Of a stretch of DNA of 64,000 nt, positions 53,001-64,000 are shown one piece after another. The position numbers and the translations under genes were made by a program. This stretch comes from Pyropia yezoensis (Eukaryota > Rhodophyta > Bangiophyceae > Bangiales > Bangiaceae): assembly GCA_009829735.1 (NCBI GenBank), contig CM020619.1:23523554-23587553 (forward strand). The letters run 5' to 3'. Positions within the stretch are counted from its first letter, which is position 1, and every line of letters starts with the position of its first letter. Under the pieces are notes generated by a model. That model made no database searches. It saw only the letters and a list, made by a program, of their open reading frames with translations, and was not told the origin of the DNA.

Positions 53001-56000
53001 GGAAGGGAGGGTGGTTTGAGACTCCAGGAGGTGGGGAGAAACATGTGGGAGAGTTTGGTTTGGATTGGAGCACGGGAAGGGGAAGGTGGGGGGGGGGTTC
53101 ACGCGTAAAATGGAACCCCTTCCAGCATATAGGGGCGATTTGGGGGGGGTGGAATGGGGTGGGCGGCGGCGGCTGGGAAGGGAAGGGAGGGTGGTTTGAG
53201 ACTCTAGGGGGTGGGGAGAAACATGTGGGAGAGTTTGGTTTGGATTGGAGCACGGGAAGGGGTAGGTGGGGGGGGGGTTCACGCGTAAAATGGAACCCCT
53301 TCCTGCATATAGGGGCAATTTGGGGGGGGTGAAATGGGGTGGGCGGCGGCGGCTGGGAAGGGAAGGGAGGGTGGTTTGAGACTCCAGGGGGTGGGGAGAA
53401 ACATGTGGGAGAGTTTGGTTTGGAGCACGGGAAGGGGTAGGTGGGGGGGGGGTTCACGCGTAAAATGGAACCCCTTCCTGCACATAGAGGCGAATTGGGG
53501 GGGGTCAAAAGGGGTGGGCCGCGGCGGTCGGGAAGGGAACAGAGGGTGGTTTGAGACTCTAGGGGGTGGGGAGAAACATGTGGGAGAGTTTGGTTTGGAT
53601 TGGAGCACGGGAAGGGGAAGGTGGGGGGGGGGTTCACGCGTAAAATGGAACCCCTTCCTGCACATAGGGGCGATTTGGGGGGGGTCAAAAGGGGTGGGCG
53701 GCGGCGGTCGGGAAGGGAACAGAGGGTGGTTTGAGACTCTAGGGGGTGGGGAGAAACATGTGGGAGAGTTTGGTTTGGATTGGAGCACGGGAAGGGGTAG
53801 GTGGGGGGGGGGTTCACGCGTAAAATGGAACCCCTTCCTGCATATAGGGGCAATTTGGGGGGGGTGAAATGGGGTGGGCGGCGGCGGCTGGGAAGGGAAG
53901 GGAGGGTGGTTTGAGACTCCAGGAGGTGGGGAGAAACATGTGGGAGAGTTTGGTTTGGATTGGAGCACGGGAAGGGGAAGGTGGGGGGGGGGTTCACGCG
54001 TAAAATGGAACCCCTTCCTGCATATAGGGGCGATTTGGGGGGGGTGGAATGGGGTGGGCGGCGGCGGCTGGGAAGGGAAGGGAGGGTGGTTTGAGACTCT
54101 AGGGGGTGGGGAGAAACATGTGGGAGAGTTTGGTTTGGATTGGAGCACGGGAAGGGGTAGGTGGGGGGGGGGTTCACGCGTAAAATGGAACCCCTTCCTG
54201 CATATAGGGGCAATTTGGGGGGGGTGAAATGGGGTGGGCGGCGGCGGCTGGGAAGGGAAGGGAGGGTGGTTTGAGACTCCAGGGGGTGGGGAGAAACATG
54301 TGGGAGAGTTTGGTTTGGAGCACGGGAAGGGGTAGGTGGGGGGGGGGTTCACGCGTAAAATGGAACCCCTTCCTGCACATAGGGGCGAATTGGGGGGGGT
54401 CAAAAGGGGTGGGCCGCGGCGGTCGGGAAGGGAACAGAGGGTGGTTTGAGACTCTAGGGGGTGGGGAGAAACATAAGGGAGAGTTTGGTTTGGATTGGAG
54501 CACGGGAAGGGGAAGGTGGGGGGGGGGTTCACGCGTAAAATGGAACCCCTTCCTGCACATAGGGGCGATTTGGGGGGGGTCAAAAGGGGTGGGCGGCGGC
54601 GGTCGGGAAGGGAACAGAGGGTGGTTTGAGACTCTAGGGGGTGGGGAGAAACATGTGGGAGAGTTTGGTTTGGATTGGAGCACGGGAAGGGGTAGGTGGG
54701 GGGGGGGTTCACGCGTAAAATGGAACCCCTTCCTGCATATAGGGGCAATTTGGGGGGGGTGAAATGGGGTGGGCGGCGGCGGCTGGGAAGGGAAGGGAGG
54801 GTGGTTTGAGACTCCAGGAGGTGGGGAGAAACATGTGGGAGAGTTTGGTTTGGATTGGAGCACGGGAAGGGGAAGGTGGGGGGGGGGTTCACGCGTAAAA
54901 TGGAACCCCTTCCTGCATATAGGGGCGATTTGGGGGGGGTGGAATGGGGTGGGCGGCGGCGGCTGGGAAGGGAAGGGAGGGTGGTTTGAGACTCTAGGGG
55001 GTGGGGAGAAACATGTGGGAGAGTTTGGTTTGGATTGGAGCACGGGAAGGGGTAGGTGGGGGGGGGGTTCACGCGTAAAATGGAACCCCTTCCTGCATAT
55101 AGGGGCAATTTGGGGGGGGTGAAATGGGGTGGGCGGCGGCGGCTGGGAAGGGAAGGGAGGGTGGTTTGAGACTCCAGGGGGTGGGGAGAAACATGTGGGA
55201 GAGTTTGGTTTGGAGCACGGGAAGGGGTAGGTGGGGGGGGGGTTCACGCGTAAAATGGAACCCCTTCCTGCACATAGAGGCGAATTGGGGGGGGTCAAAA
55301 GGGGTGGGCCGCGGCGGTCGGGAAGGGAACAGAGGGTGGTTTGAGACTCTAGGGGGTGGGGAGAAACATGTGGGAGAGTTTGGTTTGGATTGGAGCACGG
55401 GAAGGGGAAGGTGGGGGGGGGTTCACGCGTAAAATGGAACCCCTTCCTGCACATAGGGGCGATTTGGGGGGGGTCAAAAGGGGTGGGCGGCGGCGGTCGG
55501 GAAGGGAACAGAGGGTGGTTTGAGACTCTAGGGGGTGGGGAGAAACATGTGGGAGAGTTTGGTTTGGATTGGAGCACGGGAAGGGGTAGGTGGGGGGGGG
55601 GTTCACGCGTAAAATGGAACCCCTTTCTGCATATAGGGGCAATTTGGGGGGGGTGAAATGGGGTGGGCGGCGGCGGCTGGGAAGGGAACAGAGGGTGGTT
55701 TGAGACTCTAGGGGTGGGGAGAAACATGTGGGAGAGTTTGGTTTGGATTGGAGCACGGGAAGGGGAAGGTGGGGGGGGGGTTCACGCGTAAAATGGAACC
55801 CCTTCCTGCACATAGGGGCGATTTGGGGGGGGTCAAAGGGGTGGGCGGCGGCGGTCGGGAAGGGAACAGAGGGTGGTTTGAGACTCTAGGGGGTGGGGAG
55901 AAACATGTGGGAGAGTTTGGTTTGGATTGGAGCACGGGAAGGGGTAGGTGGGGGGGGGGTTCACGCGTAAAATGGAACCCCTTCCTGCATATAGGGGCAA

Positions 56001-59000
56001 TTTGGGGGGGGTGAAATGGGGTGGGCGGCGGCGGCTGGGAAGGGAAGGGAGGGTGGTTTGAGACTCCAGGGGGTGGGGAGAAACATGTGGGAGAGTTTGG
56101 TTTTGGGAGCACGGGAAGGGGTAGGTGGGGGGGGGGTTCACGCGTAAAATGGAACCCCTTCCTGCAATAGGGGCGAATTGGGGGGGGTCAAAGGGTGGGC
56201 GCGGCGGTCGGGAAGGGAAGGAGGGTGGTTTGAGACTCTAGGGGGTGGGGAGAAACATGTGGGAGAGTTTGGTTTGGATTGGAGCACGGGAAGGGGAGGT
56301 GGGGGGGGGGTTCACGCGTAAAATGGAACCCCTTCCTGCATATAGGGGCGATTTGGGGGGGTGGAATGGGGTGGGCGGCGGCGGCGGGAAGGGAAGGAGG
56401 GTGGTTTGAGACTCTAGGGGGTGGGGAGAAACATGTGGGAGAGTTTGGTTTGGATTGGAGCACGGGAAGGGGTAGGTGGGGGGGGGGGTTCACGCGTAAA
56501 TGGAACCCCTTCCTGCATATAGGGGCGATTTGGGGGGGGTGAAATGGGGTGGGCGGCGGCGGCTGGGAAGGGAAGGGAGGGTGGTTTGAGACTCCAGGGG
56601 TGGGGAGAAACATGTGGGAGAGTTGGTTGGATTGGAGCACGGAAGGGGTAGGTGGGGGGGGGGTTCACGCGTAAAATGGAACCCCTTCCTGCACATAGGG
56701 GCGATTGGGGGGGGTCAAAAGGGGTGGGCGGCGGCGGTCGGGAAGGGAACAGAGGGTGGTTTGAGACTCTAGGGGTGGGGAGAAACATGTGGGAGAGTTT
56801 GGTTTGGATTGGAGCACGGGAAGGGGTAGGTGGGGGGGGGGTTCACGCGTAAAATGGAACCCCTTCCTGCACATAGGGGCGATTTGGGGGGGTCAAAAGG
56901 GGTGGGCGGCGGCGGTCGGGAAGGGAACAGAGGGTGGTTTGAGACTCTAGGGGGTGGGGAGAAACATGTGGGAGAGTTTGGTTTGGATTGGAGCACGGGA
57001 AGGGGTAGGTGGGGGGGGGGTTCACGCGTAAAATGGAACCCCTTCCTGCATATAGGGGCAATTTGGGGGGGGTGAAATGGGGTGGGCGGCGGCGGCTGGG
57101 AAGGGAAGGGAGGGTGGTTTGAGACTCCAGGAGGTGGGGAGAAACATGTGGGAGAGTTTGGTTTGGATTGGAGCACGGGAAGGGGAAGGTGGGGGGGGGT
57201 TCACGCGTAAAATGGAACCCCTTCCTGCATATAGGGGCGATTTGGGGGGGGTGGAATGGGGTGGGCGGCGGCGGCTGGGAAGGGAAGGGAGGGTGGTTTG
57301 AGACTCTAGGGGGTGGGGAGAAACATGTGGGAGAGTTTGGTTTGGATTGGAGCACGGGAAGGGGTAGGTGGGGGGGGGGTTCACGCGTAAAATGGAACCC
57401 CTTCCTGCATATAGGGGCAATTTGGGGGGGGTGAAATGGGGTGGGCGGCGGCGGCTGGGAAGGGAAGGGAGGGTGGTTTGAGACTCCAGGGGGTGGGGAG
57501 AAACATGTGGGAGAGTTTGGTTTGGAGCACGGGAAGGGGTAGGTGGGGGGGGGGTTCACGCGTAAAATGGAACCCCTTCCTGCACATAGAGGCGAATTGG
57601 GGGGGGTCAAAAGGGGTGGGCCGCGGCGGTCGGGAAGGGAACAGAGGGTGGTTTGAGACTCTAGGGGGTGGGGAGAAACATGTGGGAGAGTTTGGTTTGG
57701 ATTGGAGCACGGGAAGGGGAAGGTGGGGGGGGGGTTCACGCGTAAAATGGAACCCCTTCCTGCACATAGGGGCGATTTGGGGGGGGTCAAAAGGGGTGGG
57801 CGGCGGCGGTCGGGAAGGGAACAGAGGGTGGTTTGAGACTCTAGGGGTGGGGAGAAACATGTGGGAGAGTTTGGTTTGGATTGGAGCACGGGAAGGGGTA
57901 GGTGGGGGGGGGGTTCACGCGTAAAATGGAACCCCTTCTGCATATAGGGGCAATTGGGGGGGGTGAAATGGGGTGGGCGGCGGCGGCTGGGAAGGGAACG
58001 AGGGTGGTTTGAGACTCTAGGGGGTGGGGAGAAACATGTGGGAGAGTTTGGTTTGGATTGGAGCACGGGAAGGGGAAGGTGGGGGGGGGGTTCACGCGTA
58101 AAATGGAACCCCTTCCTGCACATAGGGGCGATTTGGGGGGGGTCAAAAGGGGTGGGCGGCGGCGGTCGGGAAGGGAACAGAGGGTGGTTTGAGACTCTAG
58201 GGGGTGGGGAGAAACATGTGGGAGAGTTTGGTTTGGATTGGAGCACGGGAAGGGGTAGGTGGGGGGGGGTTCACGCGTAAAATGGAACCCCTTCCTGCAT
58301 ATAGGGCAATTTGGGGGGGGTGAAATGGGGTGGGCGGCGGCGGCTGGGAAGGGAAGGGAGGGTGGTTTGAGACTCCAGGAGGTGGGGAGAAACATGTGGG
58401 AGAGTTTGGTTTGGATTGGAGCACGGGAAGGGGAAGGTGGGGGGGGGGTTCACGCGTAAAATGGAACCCCTTCCTGCATATAGGGGCGATTTGGGGGGGG
58501 GGAATGGGGTGGGCGGCGGCGGCTGGGAAGGGAAGGAGGGTGGTTTGAGACTCTAGGGGGTGGGGAGAAACATGTGGGAGAGTTTGGTTTGGATTGGAGC
58601 ACGGGAAGGGTAGGTGGGGGGGGGGTTCACGCGTAAAATGGAACCCCTTCTGCATATAGGGGCAATTTGGGGGGGGTGAATGGGGTGGGCGGCGGCGGCT
58701 GGGAAGGAAGGGAGGGTGGTTTGAGACTCCAGGGGGTGGGGAGAAACATGTGGGAGAGTTTGGTTTGGATTGGAGCACGGGAAGAGGTAGGTGGGGGGGG
58801 GTTCACGCGTAAAATGGAACCCCTTCCTGCACATAGGGGCGAATTGGGGGGGGTCAAAAGGGGTGGGCGGCGGCGGTCGGGAAGGGAAACAGAGGGTGGT
58901 TTGAGACTCTAGGGGGTGGGGAGAAACATGTGGGAGAGTTTGGTTTGGATTGGAGCACGGGAAGGAAGGTGGGGGGGGGGTTCACGCGTAAAATGGAACC

Positions 59001-61915
59001 CCTTCCTGCACATAGGGGCGATTTGGGGGGGTCAAAAGGGTGGGCGGCGGCGGTCGGGAAGGGAACAGAGGGTGGTTTGAGACTCTTGGGGGTGGGGAGA
59101 AGCATGTGGGAGAGTTTGGTTTGGATTGGAGCACGGGAAGGGGTAGGTGGGGGGGGGGTTCACGCGTAAAATGGAACCCCTTCCTGCACATAGGGGCGAA
59201 TTGGGGGGGGTCAAAAGGGGTGGGCGGCGGCGGTCGGGAAGGGAACAGAGGGTGGTTTGAGACTCTAGGGGGTGGGGAGAAACATGTGGGAGAGTTTGGT
59301 TTGGATTGGAGCACGGGAAGGGGTAGGTGGGGGGGGGTTCACGCGTAAAATGGAACCCCTTCCTGCATATAGGGGCGACTAGGGGGGGTGGAAGGGGGTG
59401 GGCGGCGGCGGCTGGGAAGGGAAGGGAGGGTGGTTTGAGGACTCTAGGGGGTGGGGAGAAACATGTGGGAGAGTTTGGTTTGGATTGGAGCACGGGGAAG
59501 GGGTAGGTGGGGGGGGGTTCACGCGGTAAAATGGAACCCCTTCCTGCATATAGGGGCAATTTGGGGGGGGTGAAATGGGGTGGGCGGCGGCGGCTGGGAA
59601 GGGAAGGGAGGGTGGTTTGAGACTCCAGGAGGTGGGGAGAAACATGTGGGAGAGTTTGGTTTGGATTGGAGCACGGGAAGGGGAAGGTGGGGGGGGGGTT
59701 CACGCGTAAAATGGAACCCCTTCCTGCATATAGGGGCGATTTGGGGGGGGGTCAAAAGGGGTGGGCGGCGGCGGTCGGGAAGGGAAGGGTGGTTTGAGAC
59801 TCTAGGGGTGGGGAGAAACATGTGGGAGAGTTTGGTTTGGATTGGAGCACGGGAAGGGGAAGGTGGGGGGGGGGTTCACGCGTAAAATGGAACCCCTTCC
59901 TGACATAGGGGCGATTTGGGGGGTCAAAAGGGGTGGGCCGGCGGCGGTCGGGAAGGGAACAGAGGGTGGTTTGAGACTCTTGGGGTGGGGAGAAGCATGT
60001 GGGAGAGTTTGGTTTGGATTGGAGCACGGGAAGGGTAGGTGGGGGGGGGGTTCACGCGTAAAATGGAACCCCTTCCTGCACATAGGGGCGAATTGGGGGT
60101 CAAAGGGGTGGGCGGCGGCGGTCGGGAAGGGAACAGAGGGTGGTTTGAGACTCTAGGGGGTGGGGAGAAACATGTGGGAGAGTTGGTTTGGATTGGAGCA
60201 CGGGAAGGGGAAGGTGGGGGGGGGGTTCACGCGTAAAATGGAACCCCTTCCTGCACATAGGGGCGATTTGGGGGGGGTCAAAAGGGGTGGGCGGCGGCGG
60301 TCGGGAAGGGAACAGAGGGTGGTTTGAGACTTTAGGGGGTGGGGAGAAACATGTGGGAGAGTTTGGTTTGGATTGGAGCACGGGAAGGGGTAGGTGGGGG
60401 GGGGTTCACGCGTAAAATGGAACCCCTTCCTGCATATAGGGGCAATTTGGGGGGGGTGAAATGGGGTGGGCGGCGGCGGCTGGGAAGGGAAGGGAGGGTG
60501 GTTTGAGACTCCAGGAGGTGGGGGAGAAACATGTGGGAGGAGTTTGGTTTGGATTGGAGCACGGGGAAGGGGAAGGTGGGGGGGGGGTTCACGCGTAAAA
60601 ATGGAACCCCTTCCTGCATATAGGGGCGATTTGGGGGGGGTGGAATGGGGTGGGCGGCGGCGGCTGGGAAGGGAAGGGAGGGTGGTTTGAGACTCTAGGG
60701 GGTGGGGAGAAACATGTGGGAGAGTTTGGTTTGGATTGGAGCACGGGAAGGGGTAGGTGGGGGGGGGGTTCACGCGTAAAATGGAACCCCTTCCTGCATA
60801 TAGGGGCGATTTTGGGGGGGTCAAAAGGGGTGGGCGGCGGCGGTCGGGAAGGGAACAGAGGGTGGTTTGAGACTCTAGGGGGTGGGGAGAAACATGTGGG
60901 AGAGTTTGGTTTGGATTGGAGCACGGAAGGGGAAGGTGGGGGGGGGTTCACGCGTAAAATGGAACCCCTTCCTGCACATAGGGGCGAATTGGGGGGGGTC
61001 AAAAGGGGTGGGCGGCGGCGGTCGGGAAGGGAACAGAGGGTGGTTTGAGACTCTAGGGGGTGGGGAGAAACATGTGGGAGAGTTTGGTTTGGATTGGAGC
61101 ACGGGAAGGGGAAGGTGGGGGGGGGGTTCACGCGTAAAATGGGAACCCCTTCCTGCACATAGGGGCGATTTGGGGGGGGTCAAAAGGGTGGGCGGCGGCG
61201 GTCGGGAAGGGAACAGAGGGTGGTTTGAGACTCTTGGGGGTGGGGAGAAGGCATGTGGGAGAGTTTGGTTTGGATTGGAGCACGGGAAGGGGTAGGTGGG
61301 GGGGGGGTTCACGCGTAAAATGGAACCCCTTCCTGCACATAGGGGCGAATTGGGGGGGTCAAAAGGGGTGGGCGGCGGCGGTCGGGAAGGGAACAGAGGG
61401 GTGGTTTGAGACTCTAGGGGGGTGGGGAGAAACATGTGGGAGAGTTTGGTTGGATTGGAGCACGGGAAGGGGTAGGTGGGGGGGGGTTCACGCGTAAAAT
61501 GGAACCCCTTCCGCATATAGGGGCGACTAGGGGGGGGTGGAAGGGGGTGGGCGGCGGCGGCTGGGAAGGAAGGGAGGGTGGTTTGAGACTCTAGGGGGGT
61601 GGGGAGAAACATGTGGGAGAGTTTGGTTGGATTGGAGCACGGGAAGGGGTAGGTGGGGGGGGGGTTCACGCGTAAAATGGAACCCCTTCCTGCACATAGG
61701 GGCGAATTGGGGGGGTCAAAAGGGGTGGGCGGCGGCGGTCGGGAAGGGAACAGAGGGTGGTTTGAGACTCTAGGGGGTGGGGAGAAACATGTGGGAGAGT
61801 TTGGTTTGGATTGGAGCACGGGAAGGGGTAGGTGGGGGCGGGGTTCACGCGTAAAATGGAACCCCTTCCTGCATATAGGGGCGAATTGGGGGGGGTCAAA
61901 GGGGGTGGGCGGCAT
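50041..61915. repeat. Satellite array, about 66 monomers of 175-181 bp
   Basis: Head-to-tail monomers, each starting near GGGGTTCACGCGTAAAATGG. Monomers differ at a few diagnostic sites (CATATAGGGGCAATTT or CACATAGGGGCGATTT; CTCCAGG or CTCTAGG; GAAGGGAAGGG or GAAGGGAACAG). A 5-bp deletion variant (175 bp) recurs every 893-895 bp from 50731 to 56095, defining a five-monomer higher-order repeat. The first monomer and the region right of about 56100 are more divergent. The plus strand is extremely G-rich. Two minus-strand frames are open in most monomers, giving repetitive Pro-rich open frames up to 824 codons. Centromeric function is plausible but unproven. Confidence 0.95.
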
Positions 61916-62494
61916 GTGCAATAACTTACACCAACACAGTGAAGTGCGGAGCGAATAGTACGTGTCTAACGGAGATCACAAATGCCGTGCCCTTACAGAG
62001 AGTTGCCTTTGACGCAAGCTGGGGTTGTCAACCCCGTGATGCAGCCATCTCGAACCCCGAACTTCACGACCGCGAGTCGTGCGCGGTGCAACTGAGCCAC
62101 TGAGACTCCCAAGCACTAGCGGGTACGTACGCAGTATAATAGCCCAATTGCGTTTTGCTTTGGGATTGCTCATGTAAGTACTTGACCTGTGCCCTTTGTG
62201 CGATCTCCCTGTTGCTCTGTTCGTGACCACGCAATGGGTGATGCCCCATGAGGCAGGCGGCGGAGACCACGCATCTCCATATGACGGGCCCAGCCAATCG
62301 CATCCCTCCGATCTCCCCACCGAGAGCGTGGAGGGGAACGGGAGGCCGTCGGACGCCCTCAGTGAGCTGCGCGATGCTGTCTGCCGGCAATTTGGGCCGC
62401 GGCCGACACGCCGCCGCCGTTATCGCCTGCTGGCGTCCGAGAACCCGTCGGCCGTTCGCCGTCGTGACCGCACCATTCCCGTGAGCCCACCCGC
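61916..62494. other. Unique sequence right of the satellite
   Basis: Leaves the array at the GGTGGGCGGC shared with monomers and becomes unique, with a tRNA-like segment at 62040-62110. A possible upstream part of the spliced gene at 62495 cannot be excluded. Confidence 0.45.
62040..62110 (-). ncRNA. tRNA-like remnant (possible SINE head)
   Basis: On the minus strand GGGAGTCTCAGTGGCTCAGT gives an A-box-like element. A clean anticodon arm follows (CACGA-CTCGCGG-TCGTG, anticodon CGC), then the B-box-like GGTTCGAGATGG. The T-stem and the 3' acceptor strand do not pair, so it is not a functional tRNA. It may be a decayed tRNA-Ala pseudogene or the head of a tRNA-derived SINE. Confidence 0.45.
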
Positions 62495-64000
62495 ATGTGC
62501 CAGCTCCTCGCCGCCCCATTTCCGTCGACTCACCCACATCACGAGCCGTCCCCCACATCTTCCCAGCGCACACCCCCTCCCCTTAGTCTTCCACGCTCCC
62601 GTTTGTTCTTTCCACCACGTTATGTCGGCATCCATCGCGGGTGGCGGCCACCAGGCACCGCGACGCGGATCAACGTCGTACAACGGTATGTTATCGAGCG
62701 TCGTGCGGGGTGGGGCTTCGAGGACGAGGCATGCGCTCTTCATGGCGTGCAGCGTGTCAGATGAGTTTTCGAGATGACGGACCACATCCTGACATGCGTC
62801 AACGTGGGCTTTTTTTTTTTGTCGTTGTTTCGATAGTTTTTGGGTGTGTCATTCATAAATGCATGTGGTCTTGTTTCTTTTTTAACCATTGGCAGCCGGT
62901 GCGCCCCATACGCCGCCCCCACCACCCAGTCGTCGAGCGGTCAGGGCGACGCCGGCCGGTCGGTTGGCTGCGCTCCCGCCTTCCCCGGCGCCACCACCTC
63001 CGCCGCCCCCCCCACCAAGTCGCGCCGCACTCAGGGCGACGCCGGACGGTCGGACGGTTGGGCTTCCGCCCACCCCGGCACGACCTCCACCGCCGCCGCC
63101 CCCACCGCGTCGTCAGACGCTCGGGGACACGCGCGCCGGTCGGTCGGCCGGGCCCGCTGGAGCCCTGGAGGGGCCGCAACAGCCACCCCCGCCACCAAGT
63201 CGGCGACCGCTCGGGGTGGTGCAGCCCGGTGGGTCAGCTGGGCCCCGCATTCCCCGACACGTATTCTGCCGGGGCGGAGCGGTGGGTCGAGCGCGGGTGC
63301 GGCGCCGAACTTCGTGGCGCCGGAGCTGGTGGCGCCGCCCCGGCCTGCTGGTGGAGACGCCCATGTCGTGCCGCACAGGGGCGGCAGGCGATGCCGGACG
63401 ATTGGGCGGGGGGGCTACTTCTGGGCTGGCGGCGTGCGGTCGGTTCCGGCACCAGGGCCAGTCATGCAAAAGATTCGAATTGCTCGAGACAGTCACCTCG
63501 GGTACCATCCCGGTAACAGACTGCGTCTTCTGCAGGCAGCGCGTCGTGCGGCTAAGCACCTGACACGTGGGGTGTCATTCACGCGGCAGACTAACGCCAG
63601 GATGGCACGTGCCATCGCGGCGCTGGAGGAGGAGCAGCCTGCGCTGCAGAGGTGCATCGGGTGTTGGGGGGCCTGTTCTCTTCTGTCCTCTCACTTGCGG
63701 AACGTGTCTGGGGATGTGATTGACGGGGGGGGAGGCGGGGAGGGTTCTCGTGACGTGCATGACTTGGGCGTGGGTAACGTCCGCCTTGTGCCCGTGCTGC
63801 TGCCCAGCGGGGGGGGGAGTTCTTCGTCGTTGGTGGAGAGGGTCGAAGGTGAGTTAGCGCGGCGTTTGTCACCGGGGGGGGGTCGTGAGCCGGGTGTGCA
63901 GGGGCAAGGGGTTGCGCTGGTTTCAGGGGGGCGGGAGGGGGAGGCCGGGACTGGCAGCGCAGGCGTCCGGGGACTGCCAGAGGGGGGAACTCGGACGCGA
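62495..64000 (+). CDS. Spliced gene, partial at the right edge, unknown function
   Basis: An intron at 62686-62895 (GTATGT...TTAACCATTGGCAG) is well formed. Exon 2 is open in the frame with codons at 62897 onward, from the acceptor to the end of the window (about 368 codons, no stop). That frame encodes an Ala/Gly/Thr/Ser-rich part followed by an ordered basic helix-rich region (VMQKIRIARDSHLGYHPGN, QAARRAAKHLTRGVS, RMARAIAALEEEQPALQR). Exon 1 in the matching phase begins at the ATG at 62495. A second frame (ATG 62622, codons at 62898 onward) is also open across the junction to 63563 and would make a Pro-rich repeat protein from four decayed units of about 85-95 bp (62900-63250). Only one is likely real; I favour the first because it stays open and looks globular. 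No family recognised. Confidence 0.45.

Noticed and set aside
50041..61915. CRISPR-like array
   Set aside because: Repeats are contiguous 180-bp monomers without variable spacers, in a eukaryotic context.

Overview
The window is nuclear DNA from a GC-rich eukaryote. Spliceosomal GT-AG introns, chromodomain-type Ty3/gypsy retrotransposons, two DNA-transposase genes, a Crinkler/RHS-type NTPase gene, a plant-type multidrug ABC transporter and a long satellite array all point that way, and nothing looks prokaryotic. Short introns, poly-Gly/Ala/Pro insertions and the plant-like Asn in the ABC transporter's first H-loop fit a GC-rich alga (a bangiophyte red alga is one guess) or another protist. 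The species cannot be fixed from sequence alone.

Layout. (1) 1-23307 is a nest of LTR retrotransposons. Family B is minus-strand; copy 1 is at 1-2690 and copy 2 is split between 9614-12828 and 22211-23307. Copy 2 was split by a complete family A chromovirus (A1) at 12829-22205, with two 469-bp LTRs and a TGTAG target-site duplication. Between the B copies lie scrambled relatives of A1: a 3.1-kb internally deleted element (3361-6478) and an inverted-repeat block (6009-9614). (2) 23308-26750 is gene-poor. (3) 26753-29518 holds a DDE-type transposase gene broken by a TGA, followed by a small two-exon gene (29947-30460). (4) 32353-35531 is a two-exon Crinkler/RHS-like NTPase-nuclease gene, convergent with a three-exon ABCC transporter on the minus strand (41575-36253) whose C-terminus is lost at a long DNA hairpin. 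(5) 42479-44483 is a helical-repeat plus MYND zinc-finger gene with lesions. (6) 45761-49386 is a tnp2/Plavaka-like transposase gene with a TATA box. (7) 50041-61915 is a G-rich satellite of about 66 monomers of 175-181 bp, with a five-monomer (about 895 bp) higher-order repeat over its left half. (8) 62040-64000 carries a tRNA-like remnant and the start of a spliced gene that leaves the window.

The most interesting signals are three. First, A1 and its relatives carry a long antisense gene (647 codons from its likely ATG) between pol and the 3' LTR; its differences between copies are enriched for silent changes in the antisense frame. Second, perfect odd-length palindromes of 11-21 nt centred on AA(G/C)TT are scattered through A1. 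Third, every intact satellite monomer has a GGGGTTC-N12-GAACCCC dyad plus G-quadruplex-type runs within a higher-order array, which suggests a centromere candidate. Several gene breaks fall in homopolymers that look one base short, so some lesions may be sequencing errors.
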